Shown here piece by piece: positions 9,451 through 18,852 of a stretch of 64,000 nucleotides of DNA (the stretch's first letter is position 1; the number at the start of each line of letters is the position of its first letter). Where the stretch lies: NCBI GenBank assembly GCA_018902795.1, contig JAHIQD010000003.1:174656-238655 (forward strand). Direction: 5' to 3'. This DNA comes from Bacteroidota bacterium (lineage in GTDB: Bacteria; Bacteroidota; Bacteroidia; Flavobacteriales; Weeksellaceae). A program made the translations under genes and the position numbers. The notes beneath the pieces were generated by a model that was not told where the DNA came from, made no database searches, and was given only the letters and a program-made list of their open reading frames with translations.

Positions 9451-9458
9451 TATATTTG
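9451..9458 (+). promoter_or_regulatory. Promoter -7 element of the small stress-like gene
   Basis: TATATTTG matches TAnnTTTG and ends 30 bases before the ATG at 9489. The 200 bases upstream are very AT-rich and contain two copies of CATAATTATTT near 9360-9390. Confidence 0.65.
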
Positions 9459-9488
9459 CAGAGAATTTAACAACATAAAAACATCAAG

Positions 9489-9929
9489 ATGAATTACACG
9501 ATCGTTGGATTATTTCCTAGTCAGGAAAACGCACAAGAAGTTTCTGAAGGATTAGAACAGTCGGGAATCAGAAATGAAGATTACATCATCTACAAAACCA
9601 ACAGAAACAGTTCTGCAGAACAGAAACAGAATTTCTGGAAAAAACTTTTGGGTTTACAGCCTGAAAACACGCCACAGGATGATAAATTGATCACCAGCGT
9701 TTCTGTTCGCAACGAAGAAGAACTGACCAGTGTGAAAAAATCATTCCAACAGAATGATGTCGTAAAAATGTACGAATTTCAGGATATGACCATCGAAGAG
9801 GCAAAAGATTTAGATTACATCAAAAAAATCGTTGCATTGAGAGCAAAATCTCATATTTATGCAATGCCCGAAATTTCTGTCTCTAAAGGAAATATACAGC
9901 AAGGCATGAATGCTGAAATAAAATCTTAA
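9489..9929 (+). CDS. Conserved hypothetical protein, YflT-like general stress domain
   Basis: 146 residues, soluble, no signal peptide. The N terminus (YTIVGLFPSQENAQEVSEGL, then GIRNEDYIIY) resembles the alpha/beta repeat of YflT/DUF1269-type heat-induced stress proteins, with a second similar half (LITSVSVRNEEELTSVKKSF). The C terminus has no recognisable motif. It has its own promoter and terminator, so it is a single-gene unit. A role in general stress is inference from the fold resemblance only. Confidence 0.7.
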   Translation: MNYTIVGLFPSQENAQEVSEGLEQSGIRNEDYIIYKTNRNSSAEQKQNFWKKLLGLQPENTPQDDKLITSVSVRNEEELTSVKKSFQQNDVVKMYEFQDMTIEEAKDLDYIKKIVALRAKSHIYAMPEISVSKGNIQQGMNAEIKS

Positions 9930-9960
9930 CCGAATAATATTTTTTTTCATTTCCCATACA

Positions 9961-9987
9961 AATCCGTACCCGCTGTACGGATTTTTT
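9961..9987 (+). terminator. Intrinsic terminator
   Basis: AATCCGTAC (9961-9969), loop CCGCT, GTACGGATT (9975-9983), then a T run. Confidence 0.9.
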
Positions 9988-10055
9988 GCTGAATACCACT
10001 TTCTATTTTCTCAATTTAAGTTCATAACTTTACTTTTTCCCCAAAATACCCCTTT

Positions 10056-11816
10056 ATGAAAACCCATTTTTTCTTTTCTGTATTGTTTTTACTGATGATC
10101 AATCTTTGCTTTGCCCAGCAAAAAACCTATTGTAACCCAATCAATATCGATTACGGCTATACCCCGTTCAAAGTATTCTCCAGCCAAGGAAAACACCGCG
10201 CGACAGCTGATCCGGTAATCGTAAATTTTAAAAAGGAACTCTATCTTTTCTCAACGAATCAGGAAGGTTACTGGCACAGCGACGACATGCTCCACTGGAA
10301 ATTTATTTACAGAAAATTTCTGCGCGACGATAAATACACTCACGATCTGAACGCTCCTGCAGTATGGGCAATGAAAGACACCCTTTACGTTTACGGTTCT
10401 ACCTGGGAATCCGATTTTCCGATCTGGAAATCTACAAATCCTAAAAAAGATGAATGGAAAATTGCAGTCGATACTTTAAAAGTCGGCGCATGGGATCCTG
10501 CATTTCATTACGATGAAGATAAAAACAAACTCTATTTATATTGGGGATCAAGCAACGAATGGCCGCTTTTGGGAACTGAAGTAAAAGTAAAAAACCTGCA
10601 GTCTGAAGGTTATGTAAAACCTATTCTGAGACTGAAGCCTGAGGATCACGGCTGGGAAAGATTTGGAGAATATAACGACAATGTTTTTCTTCAACCCTTT
10701 GTAGAAGGCGCGTGGGTTACTAAGCACAACGGAAAATATTACATGCAGTACGGCGCACCGGCCACTGAATTCAGTGGCTATGCGGACGGCGTCTATGTTT
10801 CCAAAAACCCTTTGGAAGGTTACGAATACCAGCAGCACAACCCGTTTTCATACAAGCCCGGCGGTTTTGCGAGAGGTGCCGGACATGGAGCAACTTTTCA
10901 GGATAATTACGGAAATTACTGGCACGTTTCCACGATATTTATTTCGGTGAAAAACAATTTCGAAAGACGCCTCGGAATCTGGCCGGCTGGTTTCGACAAA
11001 GATGACGTCATGTACAGCAATACAGCCTATGGCGACTACCCTACTTTCATTCCCGAATATGCTCAGGGAAAAGACTTCACCAAAGGCTTATTTACGGGAT
11101 GGATGCTTCTGAATTACCAGAAACCGGTCGCAGCTTCTTCCACTTTAGGCGGATATCAGCCCAATTTTGCGGTAGACGAGGATATCAAAACCTATTGGTC
11201 TGCAAAAACAGGAAATTCCGGCGAATGGTTTCAGACCGATTTGGGAGAAGTTTCTACCATTAATGCAGTTCAGATTAATTACGCAGATCAGGATGCTGAA
11301 TTTATGGGAAAAACTTTAGGAAAAATGCATCAGTACAAAATTTACAGTTCCAGTGACGGGAAAAACTGGAAGCTTTTAATCGACAAAAGCAAGAATACAA
11401 CAGATGTTCCCCATGATTATATTGAATTGGAGAAACCTGCAAAAGCAAGATATTTAAAAATGGAAAATCTGAAAATGCCGACCGGAAAATTTGCACTGAG
11501 CGGTTTCAGAGTCTTCGGAAAAGGAGCCGGTGAAAAACCTGCGAAAGTGGAAAATTTCGTTCCGCTTCGTGCAGATCCTAAAAAATTTGGCGAAAGAAGA
11601 AGCATCTGGATGAAATGGCAGCAAAACCAAAATGCCGACGGTTACATGATTTATTTCGGGAAGACACCGGACAAATTATACGGAAGCATCATGGTTTACG
11701 GCAAAAACGAATATTTCTTCACCGGAGCCGACCGAACTGATGCCTATTATTTCCAGATCGAAGCATTTAATAATAATGGAATTTCAGAACGCTCCGAAAT
11801 CTTTAAATCAGAATAA
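10056..11816 (+). CDS. Secreted GH43-type glycoside hydrolase with F5/8 type C (CBM32) and FN3-like domains
   Basis: 586 residues with a signal peptide (MKTHFFFSVLFLLMINLCFAQ). Residues ~25-320 form a five-bladed propeller of the GH43/62 kind: the general-base Asp fits ATADPVIV, and WDPAFHYDEDKNKLYLYWGSS and NAPAVWAMKDTLYVYGS are blade motifs. Residues ~355-485 are a discoidin/CBM32 domain (YQPNFAVDEDIKTYWSAKTG, WFQTDLGEVSTINAVQI). The last ~90 residues (RSIWMKWQQNQNADGYMIYFG) are FN3-like. There is no T9SS tail and no SusC/D neighbours, so it is probably periplasmic or surface-linked. Substrate (arabinan, xylan or galactan type) is not determinable here. Confidence 0.85.
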   Translation: MKTHFFFSVLFLLMINLCFAQQKTYCNPINIDYGYTPFKVFSSQGKHRATADPVIVNFKKELYLFSTNQEGYWHSDDMLHWKFIYRKFLRDDKYTHDLNAPAVWAMKDTLYVYGSTWESDFPIWKSTNPKKDEWKIAVDTLKVGAWDPAFHYDEDKNKLYLYWGSSNEWPLLGTEVKVKNLQSEGYVKPILRLKPEDHGWERFGEYNDNVFLQPFVEGAWVTKHNGKYYMQYGAPATEFSGYADGVYVSKNPLEGYEYQQHNPFSYKPGGFARGAGHGATFQDNYGNYWHVSTIFISVKNNFERRLGIWPAGFDKDDVMYSNTAYGDYPTFIPEYAQGKDFTKGLFTGWMLLNYQKPVAASSTLGGYQPNFAVDEDIKTYWSAKTGNSGEWFQTDLGEVSTINAVQINYADQDAEFMGKTLGKMHQYKIYSSSDGKNWKLLIDKSKNTTDVPHDYIELEKPAKARYLKMENLKMPTGKFALSGFRVFGKGAGEKPAKVENFVPLRADPKKFGERRSIWMKWQQNQNADGYMIYFGKTPDKLYGSIMVYGKNEYFFTGADRTDAYYFQIEAFNNNGISERSEIFKSE

Positions 11817-11834
11817 ATTGTAAAATAAACTTAG

Positions 11835-11865
11835 AAAAAGCTGTTGTTATCAACGGCTTTTTTAT
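11835..11865 (+). terminator. Intrinsic terminator after the GH43 gene
   Basis: AAAAAGCTGTTG (11835-11846) pairs with CAACGGCTTTTT (11851-11862), one T-G wobble, 4-base loop, T-rich tail. The tail overlaps the pheA promoter. Confidence 0.85.
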
Positions 11866-11870
11866 TTTTG
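11863..11870 (+). promoter_or_regulatory. pheA promoter -7 element, near-leaderless
   Basis: TATTTTTG matches TAnnTTTG and ends only 4 bases before the pheA ATG, so the transcript would begin at or next to the start codon. Confidence 0.55.
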
Positions 11871-11874
11871 CTGA

Positions 11875-12714
11875 ATGAAAATAGCATTCCTCGGTCCGCA
11901 GGCAAGTTTTACCCAATTGGCCTGTTCCCAGATTTTCCCTCAAGAAGAACTTATTCCGCAATCAAGTATTTTAGACTGTTTCAATGCCGTGAAAAACGGC
12001 GGTGTTGACAAAGCCGTTGTTCCGCTCGAAAATTCGATTGAAGGAACGGTTTCCATGACATTGGACTATCTGTATGATTTCGAAGATATCTTCATCGAAA
12101 CCGAAGCGGTAATGCCTATTTCGCATCATTTAATGATTCATCCCGACAATGAAAATTTTAGTAAAGTAATTTCTCATCCTCAGGCTTTGGCGCAAACTTT
12201 CCATTTCAGGTTTGATCATTTCAAAAACACTGAAACTCAGGATTACAGCTCTACAGCGGCTGCAGCAAAACTGGTTTCCGAAAACCCTCAGGAAAAATGG
12301 GCGGCGATTGCAAATTCCTATGCCGCAAAATTATATGGTTTGAAAATCCTTCACGAAAACATTCAGGATTTCGAACAGAATCACACCAAGTTCATCGTGA
12401 TTTCTAAAAAGAAAAATATTATAAAATTAAATTTCCCTAAAACTTCTGAAAAAACTTCTCTGCTCATTACGCTTCCCGAAGATCATGCAGGAGGTTTACA
12501 TCAGGTTCTTTCTGTTTTCGCATGGCGGAAAATGAACCTTTCGAAAATTGAAAGCCGCACCATGAAAAAAGGTCTTGGCAATTATTTTTTCTTCATCAAT
12601 GTAGCGAACGAATGGCATCCTGTTTTATCCGAAAACGCTTTGGAAGAACTGCAATTATTTGGAGCAGAAGTAAAATTCATTGGTCATTACGACGAATATG
12701 AACTGGAAGGATAA
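11875..12714 (+). CDS. pheA: Prephenate dehydratase with ACT domain
   Basis: Converts prephenate to phenylpyruvate in phenylalanine synthesis. 279 residues: PDT domain (1-~185) with GPQASFTQLA, VPLENSIEGTVSMTLDYL and FEQNHTKFIVI, the last carrying TKF in place of the usual TRF; then an ACT regulatory domain (~200-279) with DHAGGLHQVLSVFAWRKMNL and KIESRTMKKGLGNYFFFI, expected to bind phenylalanine for feedback. No chorismate mutase fusion. The Thr-Lys substitution is conservative and the enzyme is probably active. Transcribed alone. Confidence 0.95.
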   Translation: MKIAFLGPQASFTQLACSQIFPQEELIPQSSILDCFNAVKNGGVDKAVVPLENSIEGTVSMTLDYLYDFEDIFIETEAVMPISHHLMIHPDNENFSKVISHPQALAQTFHFRFDHFKNTETQDYSSTAAAAKLVSENPQEKWAAIANSYAAKLYGLKILHENIQDFEQNHTKFIVISKKKNIIKLNFPKTSEKTSLLITLPEDHAGGLHQVLSVFAWRKMNLSKIESRTMKKGLGNYFFFINVANEWHPVLSENALEELQLFGAEVKFIGHYDEYELEG

Positions 12715-12753
12715 TTTTTTAAAAAAGTTACTGTCTCAGGCGACTTTTAAATA

Positions 12754-14682
12754 TTATTTTTTAGTGAATTTTAAATTCTTTCCGTTAATTTTTATGAAAT
12801 AAATTCCGGGGCTTAATTGAGAAACATCAATGGAATTTGACAAAGTATATTTTCCTTTTTTAATGAACTTACCATCCACAAAATAGATTTCGTAATCAGA
12901 CATTTTAGCAATTCCTTTCAAATACAGTTCTTTTTTTACAGGATTCGGAAATAAAATGATTTCGTCTTTTTTAACAGATTCTGCTGCCAAAGCAGGATCG
13001 TAAACAACGGTAGCGTTTTTCTCGATAATCTGATATTCATAATTAAACTCCACATTTGCAGCCTGAAAATTCAGAGGTTTAGAAAACGACTGATTATTCA
13101 ACGTATTGTCCAAAACCAGATACGCCGTTTCTCCGTTGGTTCCCGTCACTTTTATGGGTAAAGGCAATTCGAAAAAATCAACTGAAGGATCGCTTTGTAT
13201 TTGCGAAACTTCAAATTTAATATCCTGATTCACGATGGGCTGATTCCATTTAATCGTGTAACTCGGATATCCTTGCCCGTAAATCCAGTCATTGAAAAAA
13301 CCTGTGAAATCTTTTCCGGTAGAAGTAAGAATTTGATTTTTGAAATCTTCAGTTTTCGCGTAATTATATGCAAATGATGGATTTGAAGTATAATCTTTGA
13401 GCATTTGATAAAAAACATCATCACCCAAAATCCATTTCACCATCCGCAGAACATAACCGCCTTTTATATAAGAAAGTCTTCCACTGAAAACCGTCGCGAT
13501 ATTTCCCAAATCACTGTCTTTCACATAAATACTGCCATTGGGAAGACTTGTAATAATACTAACGTGGTTAGCAAGATAATTCATGAATTCGGTATGAGTC
13601 ATCAGATTTTTTTCATTCATCAGATGCTCACCGAAAGTGGCAAAACCTTCGTTGAGCCAAATATCATTCCACGCCCCACAGGTGATTTTGTCGCCAAACC
13701 ACTGATGAGCCAGCTCATGTGCGATGGTAGATTTTGCAAAAGAATTCATCGATGACATCGTTTGATGCTCCATTGCTGCTCCGTTTACCGCAAATTCCAT
13801 GTGGCCGTATTTCTCTGCTGAAAAAGGATAAGGCCCGAAATGGTTTTCAAAAATCGACATTGCTGTTTTTGTCCATTCCAGATTATTGATAATGTCCGGA
13901 TTCACTGCTGTATCAGGATAAATATAATTAACATACGGAAAAGCAGGACTTCCGATCACATCATTAGTTTTGTTGAAAATACCAATCGAAAATGCCGCAA
14001 GATAAGCTGCCATAGGATATTGCGTTCGCCAGAAAGTGAGTTTTTTACTTCCTGCAAGTAGCGTTTCAGACATTAATTTTCCGTTTGAAGCCACACTGTA
14101 TTGGTCGGGAGTGGTAATTTTAAAATCGAAACGGTCGATCTTATCATTCATGCTCTGTTTTGTCGGAAACCAGTTTTGCGCACCATAAGGCTCAGAAAGC
14201 GTTGCCAGGACGGGACTTCCATTGTGTGTTCCCATATAAAAAGAAGTTCTTCCTGAATTATCAGGCACGCCGGAATAATGAACCGTCAGTGAATCCAAAG
14301 TATTGGCAGGGACAGAAGCAGGAAAATCAATTTTGAGTTCTTTGGTTGAAAGCTGCTGAAAAGGAAGATTCGTACCGTGATAAACCACCTGCGAAACCGG
14401 AAGGAGATCAGTCAGATTAAAATAAATCCCGGACATATCCTGTTTCGCCAAAAAGTGGGACGTTACCGAACCTGAAATCTGCAGAACTGCAGGATCAAGA
14501 TACACATCCATTCTTTGATACTTAAGGTCATAATTTAAGGTGTTTGGATTCACATTAAAATCGATCATGCGCTGATATCTGCCGATTTCTTTTTCAAACA
14601 AACCTTTATTTTCCAAATTTATCTGAGCAAAAAACTGTTGACAGAAAAGACTCATCAGTATAAAAACATATAATTTTTTCAT
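12754..14682 (-). CDS. Secreted M1-family aminopeptidase with type IX secretion sorting tail
   Basis: Zinc aminopeptidase exported to the cell surface or medium. The start chosen at 14682 gives a clean signal peptide (MKKLYVFILMSLFCQQFFAQ); the in-frame extension upstream is hydrophobic but not signal-like. Zinc site HELAHQW plus the Glu of WLNEGFATFGE (HExxHx18E) is intact. The substrate loop reads GAAMEHQT instead of GAMEN, a variant also seen in Bacteroidota M1 enzymes. The last ~70 residues (from ILFPNPVKKELYLKG to SQLSPGIYFIKINGKNLKF) are a type A T9SS C-terminal sorting domain. About 642 residues. Probably a feeding protease; monocistronic. Confidence 0.94.
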   Translation of the reverse strand: MKKLYVFILMSLFCQQFFAQINLENKGLFEKEIGRYQRMIDFNVNPNTLNYDLKYQRMDVYLDPAVLQISGSVTSHFLAKQDMSGIYFNLTDLLPVSQVVYHGTNLPFQQLSTKELKIDFPASVPANTLDSLTVHYSGVPDNSGRTSFYMGTHNGSPVLATLSEPYGAQNWFPTKQSMNDKIDRFDFKITTPDQYSVASNGKLMSETLLAGSKKLTFWRTQYPMAAYLAAFSIGIFNKTNDVIGSPAFPYVNYIYPDTAVNPDIINNLEWTKTAMSIFENHFGPYPFSAEKYGHMEFAVNGAAMEHQTMSSMNSFAKSTIAHELAHQWFGDKITCGAWNDIWLNEGFATFGEHLMNEKNLMTHTEFMNYLANHVSIITSLPNGSIYVKDSDLGNIATVFSGRLSYIKGGYVLRMVKWILGDDVFYQMLKDYTSNPSFAYNYAKTEDFKNQILTSTGKDFTGFFNDWIYGQGYPSYTIKWNQPIVNQDIKFEVSQIQSDPSVDFFELPLPIKVTGTNGETAYLVLDNTLNNQSFSKPLNFQAANVEFNYEYQIIEKNATVVYDPALAAESVKKDEIILFPNPVKKELYLKGIAKMSDYEIYFVDGKFIKKGKYTLSNSIDVSQLSPGIYFIKINGKNLKFTKK

Positions 14683-14771
14683 CTTTCTAAATTTGATTAA
14701 AGATAAAAAAAACACCTGACAATGAGTCAAATGTTAATGATATTCAATTACATATGTTAGGAAAACATCTG

Positions 14772-16049
14772 TCAGTATTTATCCTTCCACTTTTTCTTAA
14801 GCTGTTCCGCAATTTTATTTTCTGTTGAATTGTTTCCCGGCTCATAGAATTTCGTTCCGGAAATTTCTTCAGGCAAAAACTCCAGATCTACAAAATTTCC
14901 TTCGTGAGAATGGGCATAATCGTAATCTTTGCCGTAGTTTAAATCTTTCATCAATTTGGTTGGAGCATTTCGCAAATGCAAAGGAACAGGAAGATTTCCG
15001 GTTTGCTTCACTTTCGCTATGGCTTCATTAATAGCCAAATAGGTTGAGTTACTTTTAGGCGAAACCGCAAGATAGACCGCAGTTTCACTAAGAATAATCC
15101 TTGATTCCGGATTTCCGATAACATTGACTGCCTGAAAACAGTTATTCGCCACAATCAAAGCATTTGGATTCGCCAAACCGATGTCTTCGGAAGCCAAAAT
15201 CAGCATTCTTCTTGCAATAAACTTGATGTCTTCACCGCCAACCAACATTCTCGCTAACCAATATACCGCACCGTTAGGGTCAGATCCACGCATCGATTTA
15301 ATGAAGGCCGAAATAATATCATAATGCTGCTCTCCGTTTTTATCATATAGCGCCATGGTTTCCTGCAGAACTTCCAGAACATCATCATTGGAAATTTCCT
15401 TTTTCGGAAATTTTTTGAAGTTATTTAGAACATTTTCTACAGAATTGATGAGCTTTCTTGCATCACCACCCGAATATTGAATAAAGGCTTCTTTATCTTT
15501 AATTTTAAAATCAGTCTGTTCTTTTTCGTTGTATTTATTTAATGCTATTTCAGCAAGCTCTTCCAGTTTTTCATAACTTAAAGATTTCAGCACATAAACT
15601 TGAGAGCGTGAAAGTAAAGCGGAAACTACCTCAAAACTTGGATTTTCTGTAGTGGCTCCGATAAGAACAATCCACCCTTTTTCTACGGCATGAAGCAGAG
15701 AATCCTGCTGAGACTTATTAAACCGGTGAATTTCATCAATAAATAAAATGGGAGATTTCCCCGAAAAAAGATTTTGCTTTTTGGCATCTTCAATAATTTC
15801 CCGAACATCTTTTACTCCGCTCGACACCGCCGAAAGTTTAAAAAACTTCCTTCCCGATTTTTCAGAGATTATTTCCGCTAAAGTTGTTTTTCCGGTTCCG
15901 GGCGGCCCCCAGAAGATGAGAGAATTCAAGGTATCATTTTCCAACATTTTCCGCACGGTTCCATTTTTTCCGGTCAGATGTTCCTGACCCAGAACCTCAT
16001 CTAGGGTTTTGGGACGCAACTGTTCGGCAAGAGGAATATTGGAATTCAA
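14772..16049 (-). CDS. rarA: Replication-associated recombination protein RarA (MgsA)
   Basis: AAA+ ATPase acting at stalled replication forks with SSB and RecA. 425 residues: clamp-loader-like Walker A FWGPPGTGKTTLAEI, Walker B ILFIDEIHRFNKSQQD, sensor GATTENPSFEV, then the conserved C-terminal tetramerisation part (MRGSDPNGAVYWLARMLVGG). The start is a TTG at 16049, because the protein begins MNSNIPLAEQLRPKTLDEVLGQ exactly as family members do and no ATG lies in frame upstream. Single gene between the M1 peptidase and divergent yidD. Confidence 0.96.
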   Translation of the reverse strand: MNSNIPLAEQLRPKTLDEVLGQEHLTGKNGTVRKMLENDTLNSLIFWGPPGTGKTTLAEIISEKSGRKFFKLSAVSSGVKDVREIIEDAKKQNLFSGKSPILFIDEIHRFNKSQQDSLLHAVEKGWIVLIGATTENPSFEVVSALLSRSQVYVLKSLSYEKLEELAEIALNKYNEKEQTDFKIKDKEAFIQYSGGDARKLINSVENVLNNFKKFPKKEISNDDVLEVLQETMALYDKNGEQHYDIISAFIKSMRGSDPNGAVYWLARMLVGGEDIKFIARRMLILASEDIGLANPNALIVANNCFQAVNVIGNPESRIILSETAVYLAVSPKSNSTYLAINEAIAKVKQTGNLPVPLHLRNAPTKLMKDLNYGKDYDYAHSHEGNFVDLEFLPEEISGTKFYEPGNNSTENKIAEQLKKKWKDKY

Positions 16050-16107
16050 GATAAATATTTGAAATTGGACGATATAAAGTTCCGCTAATACAAGATTACA
16101 CAGAAAC

Positions 16108-16140
16108 TTTGAACAAAATTAAACTATTTCGTTATTTTTG
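16108..16140 (+). promoter_or_regulatory. yidD-lgt promoter
   Basis: TTTG (16108-16111), 21-base spacer, TATTTTTG (16133-16140). An in-frame TTG at 16109 belongs to the -33 element, so yidD starts at the ATG at 16148. Confidence 0.75.
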
Positions 16141-16147
16141 CAACGCA

Positions 16148-16393
16148 ATGTTCAATAAAATCATCACATTTCCTTTGGTTGCTCTGATAAAAATCTATCA
16201 GTGGTGCATTTCACCACTGCTTCCAAAAAACTGCCGTTACGAACCGACATGCTCAAGCTATATGGTGGAAGCACTTCGGGTTCATGGACTTTTCAAAGGT
16301 TTTTGGCTCGGCGCGAAAAGAATTTCCCGATGTCATCCGTGGGGAGGTGAAGGCTATGATCCGGTTCCGCCGAAATGTGAACATCAACATTAA
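16148..16393 (+). CDS. yidD: Membrane protein insertion efficiency factor YidD
   Basis: 81-residue protein that assists YidC-dependent insertion of inner-membrane proteins. The N-terminal amphipathic helix (FPLVALIKIYQWCISPLLPKN) is followed by CRYEPTCSSYMVEALRVHG and RISRCHPWGGEGYDPVP, the family signature with three conserved cysteines. Starting at 16148 removes 13 residues that overlap promoter sequence. lgt follows 23 bases downstream in the same unit. In many bacteria yidD sits with rnpA and rpmH; here it sits with lgt instead, another envelope-biogenesis gene. Confidence 0.94.
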   Translation: MFNKIITFPLVALIKIYQWCISPLLPKNCRYEPTCSSYMVEALRVHGLFKGFWLGAKRISRCHPWGGEGYDPVPPKCEHQH

Positions 16394-16416
16394 AAATTAA
16401 AAAAAATAAATAAAAT

Positions 16417-17286
16417 ATGGTTTCATTCTTATATACAACCTGGGATCCGTCAACCGGTATACATTTAGGCCCAATAACGCTCCACTACTACAGTTTAATG
16501 TTTATTCTGGCTTTTGGGTTGGGTTATGCTATCATGACAAAAATTTTCAAGATTGATAATGTCAACCAAAAATATTTGGAACCGCTATTTACCTGGACTT
16601 TAGTTGGAACGATTCTGGGCGCAAGATTAGGCCACGTCATTTTTTACCAGCCCGAACTTTTCAAACAGGATTTCTGGTCGGTTTTTCTTCCCATCCAAAC
16701 GAAACCTGAATTTAAATTCACAGGATTTTCAGGATTGGCAAGTCACGGTGCCACCATCGCTCTGATTTTCACCACCCTTTATTACTCCTACAAAATCATC
16801 AGGAAAAATCCTTTTTGGGTCTATGACAGAATTGGGATTGTTGTTGCCTTAGGCGGTGCTTTCGTGAGAATAGGAAATTTCTTCAATTCAGAAATTATCG
16901 GAAAACCAGCGCCTGAAGGTTCACCTTTTGCAATCCTTTTCCCGCAGCAAAGTTCAGAATATGGCGCAATAGTTCCGCGCTATCCTACTCAATTGTTTGA
17001 AGCGGGAGGTTACTTTTTACTCTTTGTTCTCTTATGGATTTTATACCGATACACCAACAAAAAGTATCAGCAGGGATGGCTTTTCGGGTTATTCTTCATT
17101 ATCCTTTGGGCTGTGAGATTCTTTGTTGAATTCTTGAAAGAACCTCAAGGCGATGAGTTTATTCAGTTTGCAGGATTGAATACAGGACAAATCCTTTCGA
17201 TTCCTTTTATGTTGGCAGGTTTCGTCATTATGTGGTATTCTAAAAACAATAAAATTACCGAAGAAGAAAACGGTAAGCCGGAATAG
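16417..17286 (+). CDS. lgt: Prolipoprotein diacylglyceryl transferase
   Basis: Inner-membrane enzyme that moves diacylglycerol from phosphatidylglycerol to the lipobox cysteine of prolipoproteins. 289 residues with about seven membrane helices. The Lgt signature GGAFVRIGNFFNSEIIG carries the essential Arg and Asn, and the HGAT motif (SGLASHGATIAL) and LPRYPTQLFEA-type segment (VPRYPTQLFEAGGYF) are present. Second gene after yidD; followed by a strong terminator. Its substrates include lipoproteins such as the YceI-like one at 36.0 kb. Confidence 0.97.
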   Translation: MVSFLYTTWDPSTGIHLGPITLHYYSLMFILAFGLGYAIMTKIFKIDNVNQKYLEPLFTWTLVGTILGARLGHVIFYQPELFKQDFWSVFLPIQTKPEFKFTGFSGLASHGATIALIFTTLYYSYKIIRKNPFWVYDRIGIVVALGGAFVRIGNFFNSEIIGKPAPEGSPFAILFPQQSSEYGAIVPRYPTQLFEAGGYFLLFVLLWILYRYTNKKYQQGWLFGLFFIILWAVRFFVEFLKEPQGDEFIQFAGLNTGQILSIPFMLAGFVIMWYSKNNKITEEENGKPE

Positions 17287-17304
17287 CTTAAAGAAATAAA
17301 AAAT

Positions 17305-17337
17305 AAAACCTTTCAATAAATTTTGAAAGGTTTTTTT
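17305..17337 (+). terminator. Intrinsic terminator after lgt
   Basis: AAAACCTTTCAA (17305-17316) pairs with TTGAAAGGTTTT (17323-17334), then a T run. Confidence 0.9.
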
Positions 17338-17355
17338 ATGCTGGAATCTTAAACG

Positions 17356-18852
17356 TTACTGGTTCAGGAATTTAAAAACATTACCGATCTCGTCAATTAA
17401 ATCGGACGGTAACATTGCTTCTTTCGAATGTTTTTCTGCTGCAAAATCACCTGCTTTACCGTGAAGCCAAACTCCGAAAACAGCAGCCTGTTCTGATGAA
17501 TAATTTTGGGCCAGCAGCGAAGTGATAATCCCGAGAAGAGCATCGCCGCTACCGCCTTTTGCCATTCCGGAATTCCCGGTGATGTTATAGAACACCTTAC
17601 TTTCGGGAGTGATGATTTGAGTATGATGGCCTTTTAAAACAATATAGATATCGAGTTCCTTCGCTTTTTTTCTGGCCAGATCCAACATTTGAAAAGAGTT
17701 TTCCGTTTTTCCGAAAAGTCTTTCAAATTCTTTCGGATGTGGCGTTATAATAGATTTTGCAGGAATTTGCTTGAGAAACTGGGTATGCTTAGCAATAATG
17801 TTGAGTCCGTCAGCATCTAAGACCAAAGGCATATCGTAGGTTTTCAAAAACTCCATGAACATTAATTCCGTTTCGGTATTTGAACCTAAACCCGGACCAA
17901 TGCCGACTGCAGAATCCCCGTCTACATCCAAATGTACATTGTAATTCTGTCCACCAAACAGATACATCGCTTCGGGACATGCAGTTTGAAGAATTTCATA
18001 ACCGCATTTCGGAGCAAGCGTAAAAGTGATCCCACTTCCCGATCTCAATGCAGCTTTTGTCGCTAAAACAGCCGCTCCCATCTTCCCAAAACTGCCCGCG
18101 ATAATGGTGGTTTTCCCAAAATTTCCTTTATGAGAAAATTCGTTTCTACTCTTATAAATATCCTGAATTAACTGGTCATCTACCACAAAATCATCGGTCT
18201 GTTCCTTTGCAATGAATTCTTTACTTAAACCAATATTTAAGATGTGTACTTTTCCACAATAGGGACCGGTTTCCGGATGAAGAAATGTTTTTTTCCAAAA
18301 CTGAAGACTTAAAGTTTCATCTGCCTTGAAAATCACCGCATTCTCTGTCATCAGATGATCCGCCGACAAACCTGAAGGCATGTCAATTGAAACCTTATGT
18401 AATCTTACCTTGCTGAGAAAATTAATCAGATCCTGCTCTTTCTTATTAATTCTCCTGTTAAGTCCAGCTCCGAAAAGAGCGTCAACGATGATGGCATTTT
18501 CTTTAAAATTAAATTGGGAAGCATCAGCAAAGTCAAAAATCGCGATTCCTGAAATCTGCTTGATTTTATTAAGATTGCTCAAAGCGTCTTTTGAAAAATT
18601 TTCATTTTCATTAACAAAGACCGTAATATCGAATCCGTTTTGGTAAAGAGTTCTGGCTAATGCAAGGCCGCCACCTCCGTTATTGCCGTTTCCGCAGAAT
18701 ATGTAGAAAGCTTCTTTATCATTAAAATTAGAAGAGAGCCAGCTCACACATGAATCGGCTACCCGCTGCATTAAATTCAAAGAATAAATAGGTTCGTTTT
18801 TAATTGTGAAAGCATCACAATTTTTCAGTTGGAGAGCCGATAAAATTTTCAC
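17356..18852 (-). CDS. nnr: Bifunctional NAD(P)HX epimerase/dehydratase
   Basis: Repairs hydrated NADH and NADPH. Two fused domains: YjeF_N epimerase (about 1-210, with FCGNGNNGGGGLALARTL and VDALFGAGLNR) and C-terminal ADP/ATP-dependent dehydratase of ribokinase-like fold (about 225-498, with IITPHPKEFERLF and GNSGMAKGGSGDALLGI holding the catalytic Asp). The epimerase loop reads GNGNNGGGG where GNGNNGGDG is usual, so one acidic residue is missing. I prefer the GTG at 18852 because it gives the family-like KILSALQLKNCDAFTIKNEP start; a GTG at 18897 would add 15 residues. Single gene. Confidence 0.93.
   Translation of the reverse strand: MKILSALQLKNCDAFTIKNEPIYSLNLMQRVADSCVSWLSSNFNDKEAFYIFCGNGNNGGGGLALARTLYQNGFDITVFVNENENFSKDALSNLNKIKQISGIAIFDFADASQFNFKENAIIVDALFGAGLNRRINKKEQDLINFLSKVRLHKVSIDMPSGLSADHLMTENAVIFKADETLSLQFWKKTFLHPETGPYCGKVHILNIGLSKEFIAKEQTDDFVVDDQLIQDIYKSRNEFSHKGNFGKTTIIAGSFGKMGAAVLATKAALRSGSGITFTLAPKCGYEILQTACPEAMYLFGGQNYNVHLDVDGDSAVGIGPGLGSNTETELMFMEFLKTYDMPLVLDADGLNIIAKHTQFLKQIPAKSIITPHPKEFERLFGKTENSFQMLDLARKKAKELDIYIVLKGHHTQIITPESKVFYNITGNSGMAKGGSGDALLGIITSLLAQNYSSEQAAVFGVWLHGKAGDFAAEKHSKEAMLPSDLIDEIGNVFKFLNQ

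Noticed and set aside
12715..12753. Terminator between pheA and the M1 peptidase
   Set aside because: AAAAGT/ACTTTT with an inner CTG/CAG is possible, but the stem is short and interrupted; not listed.
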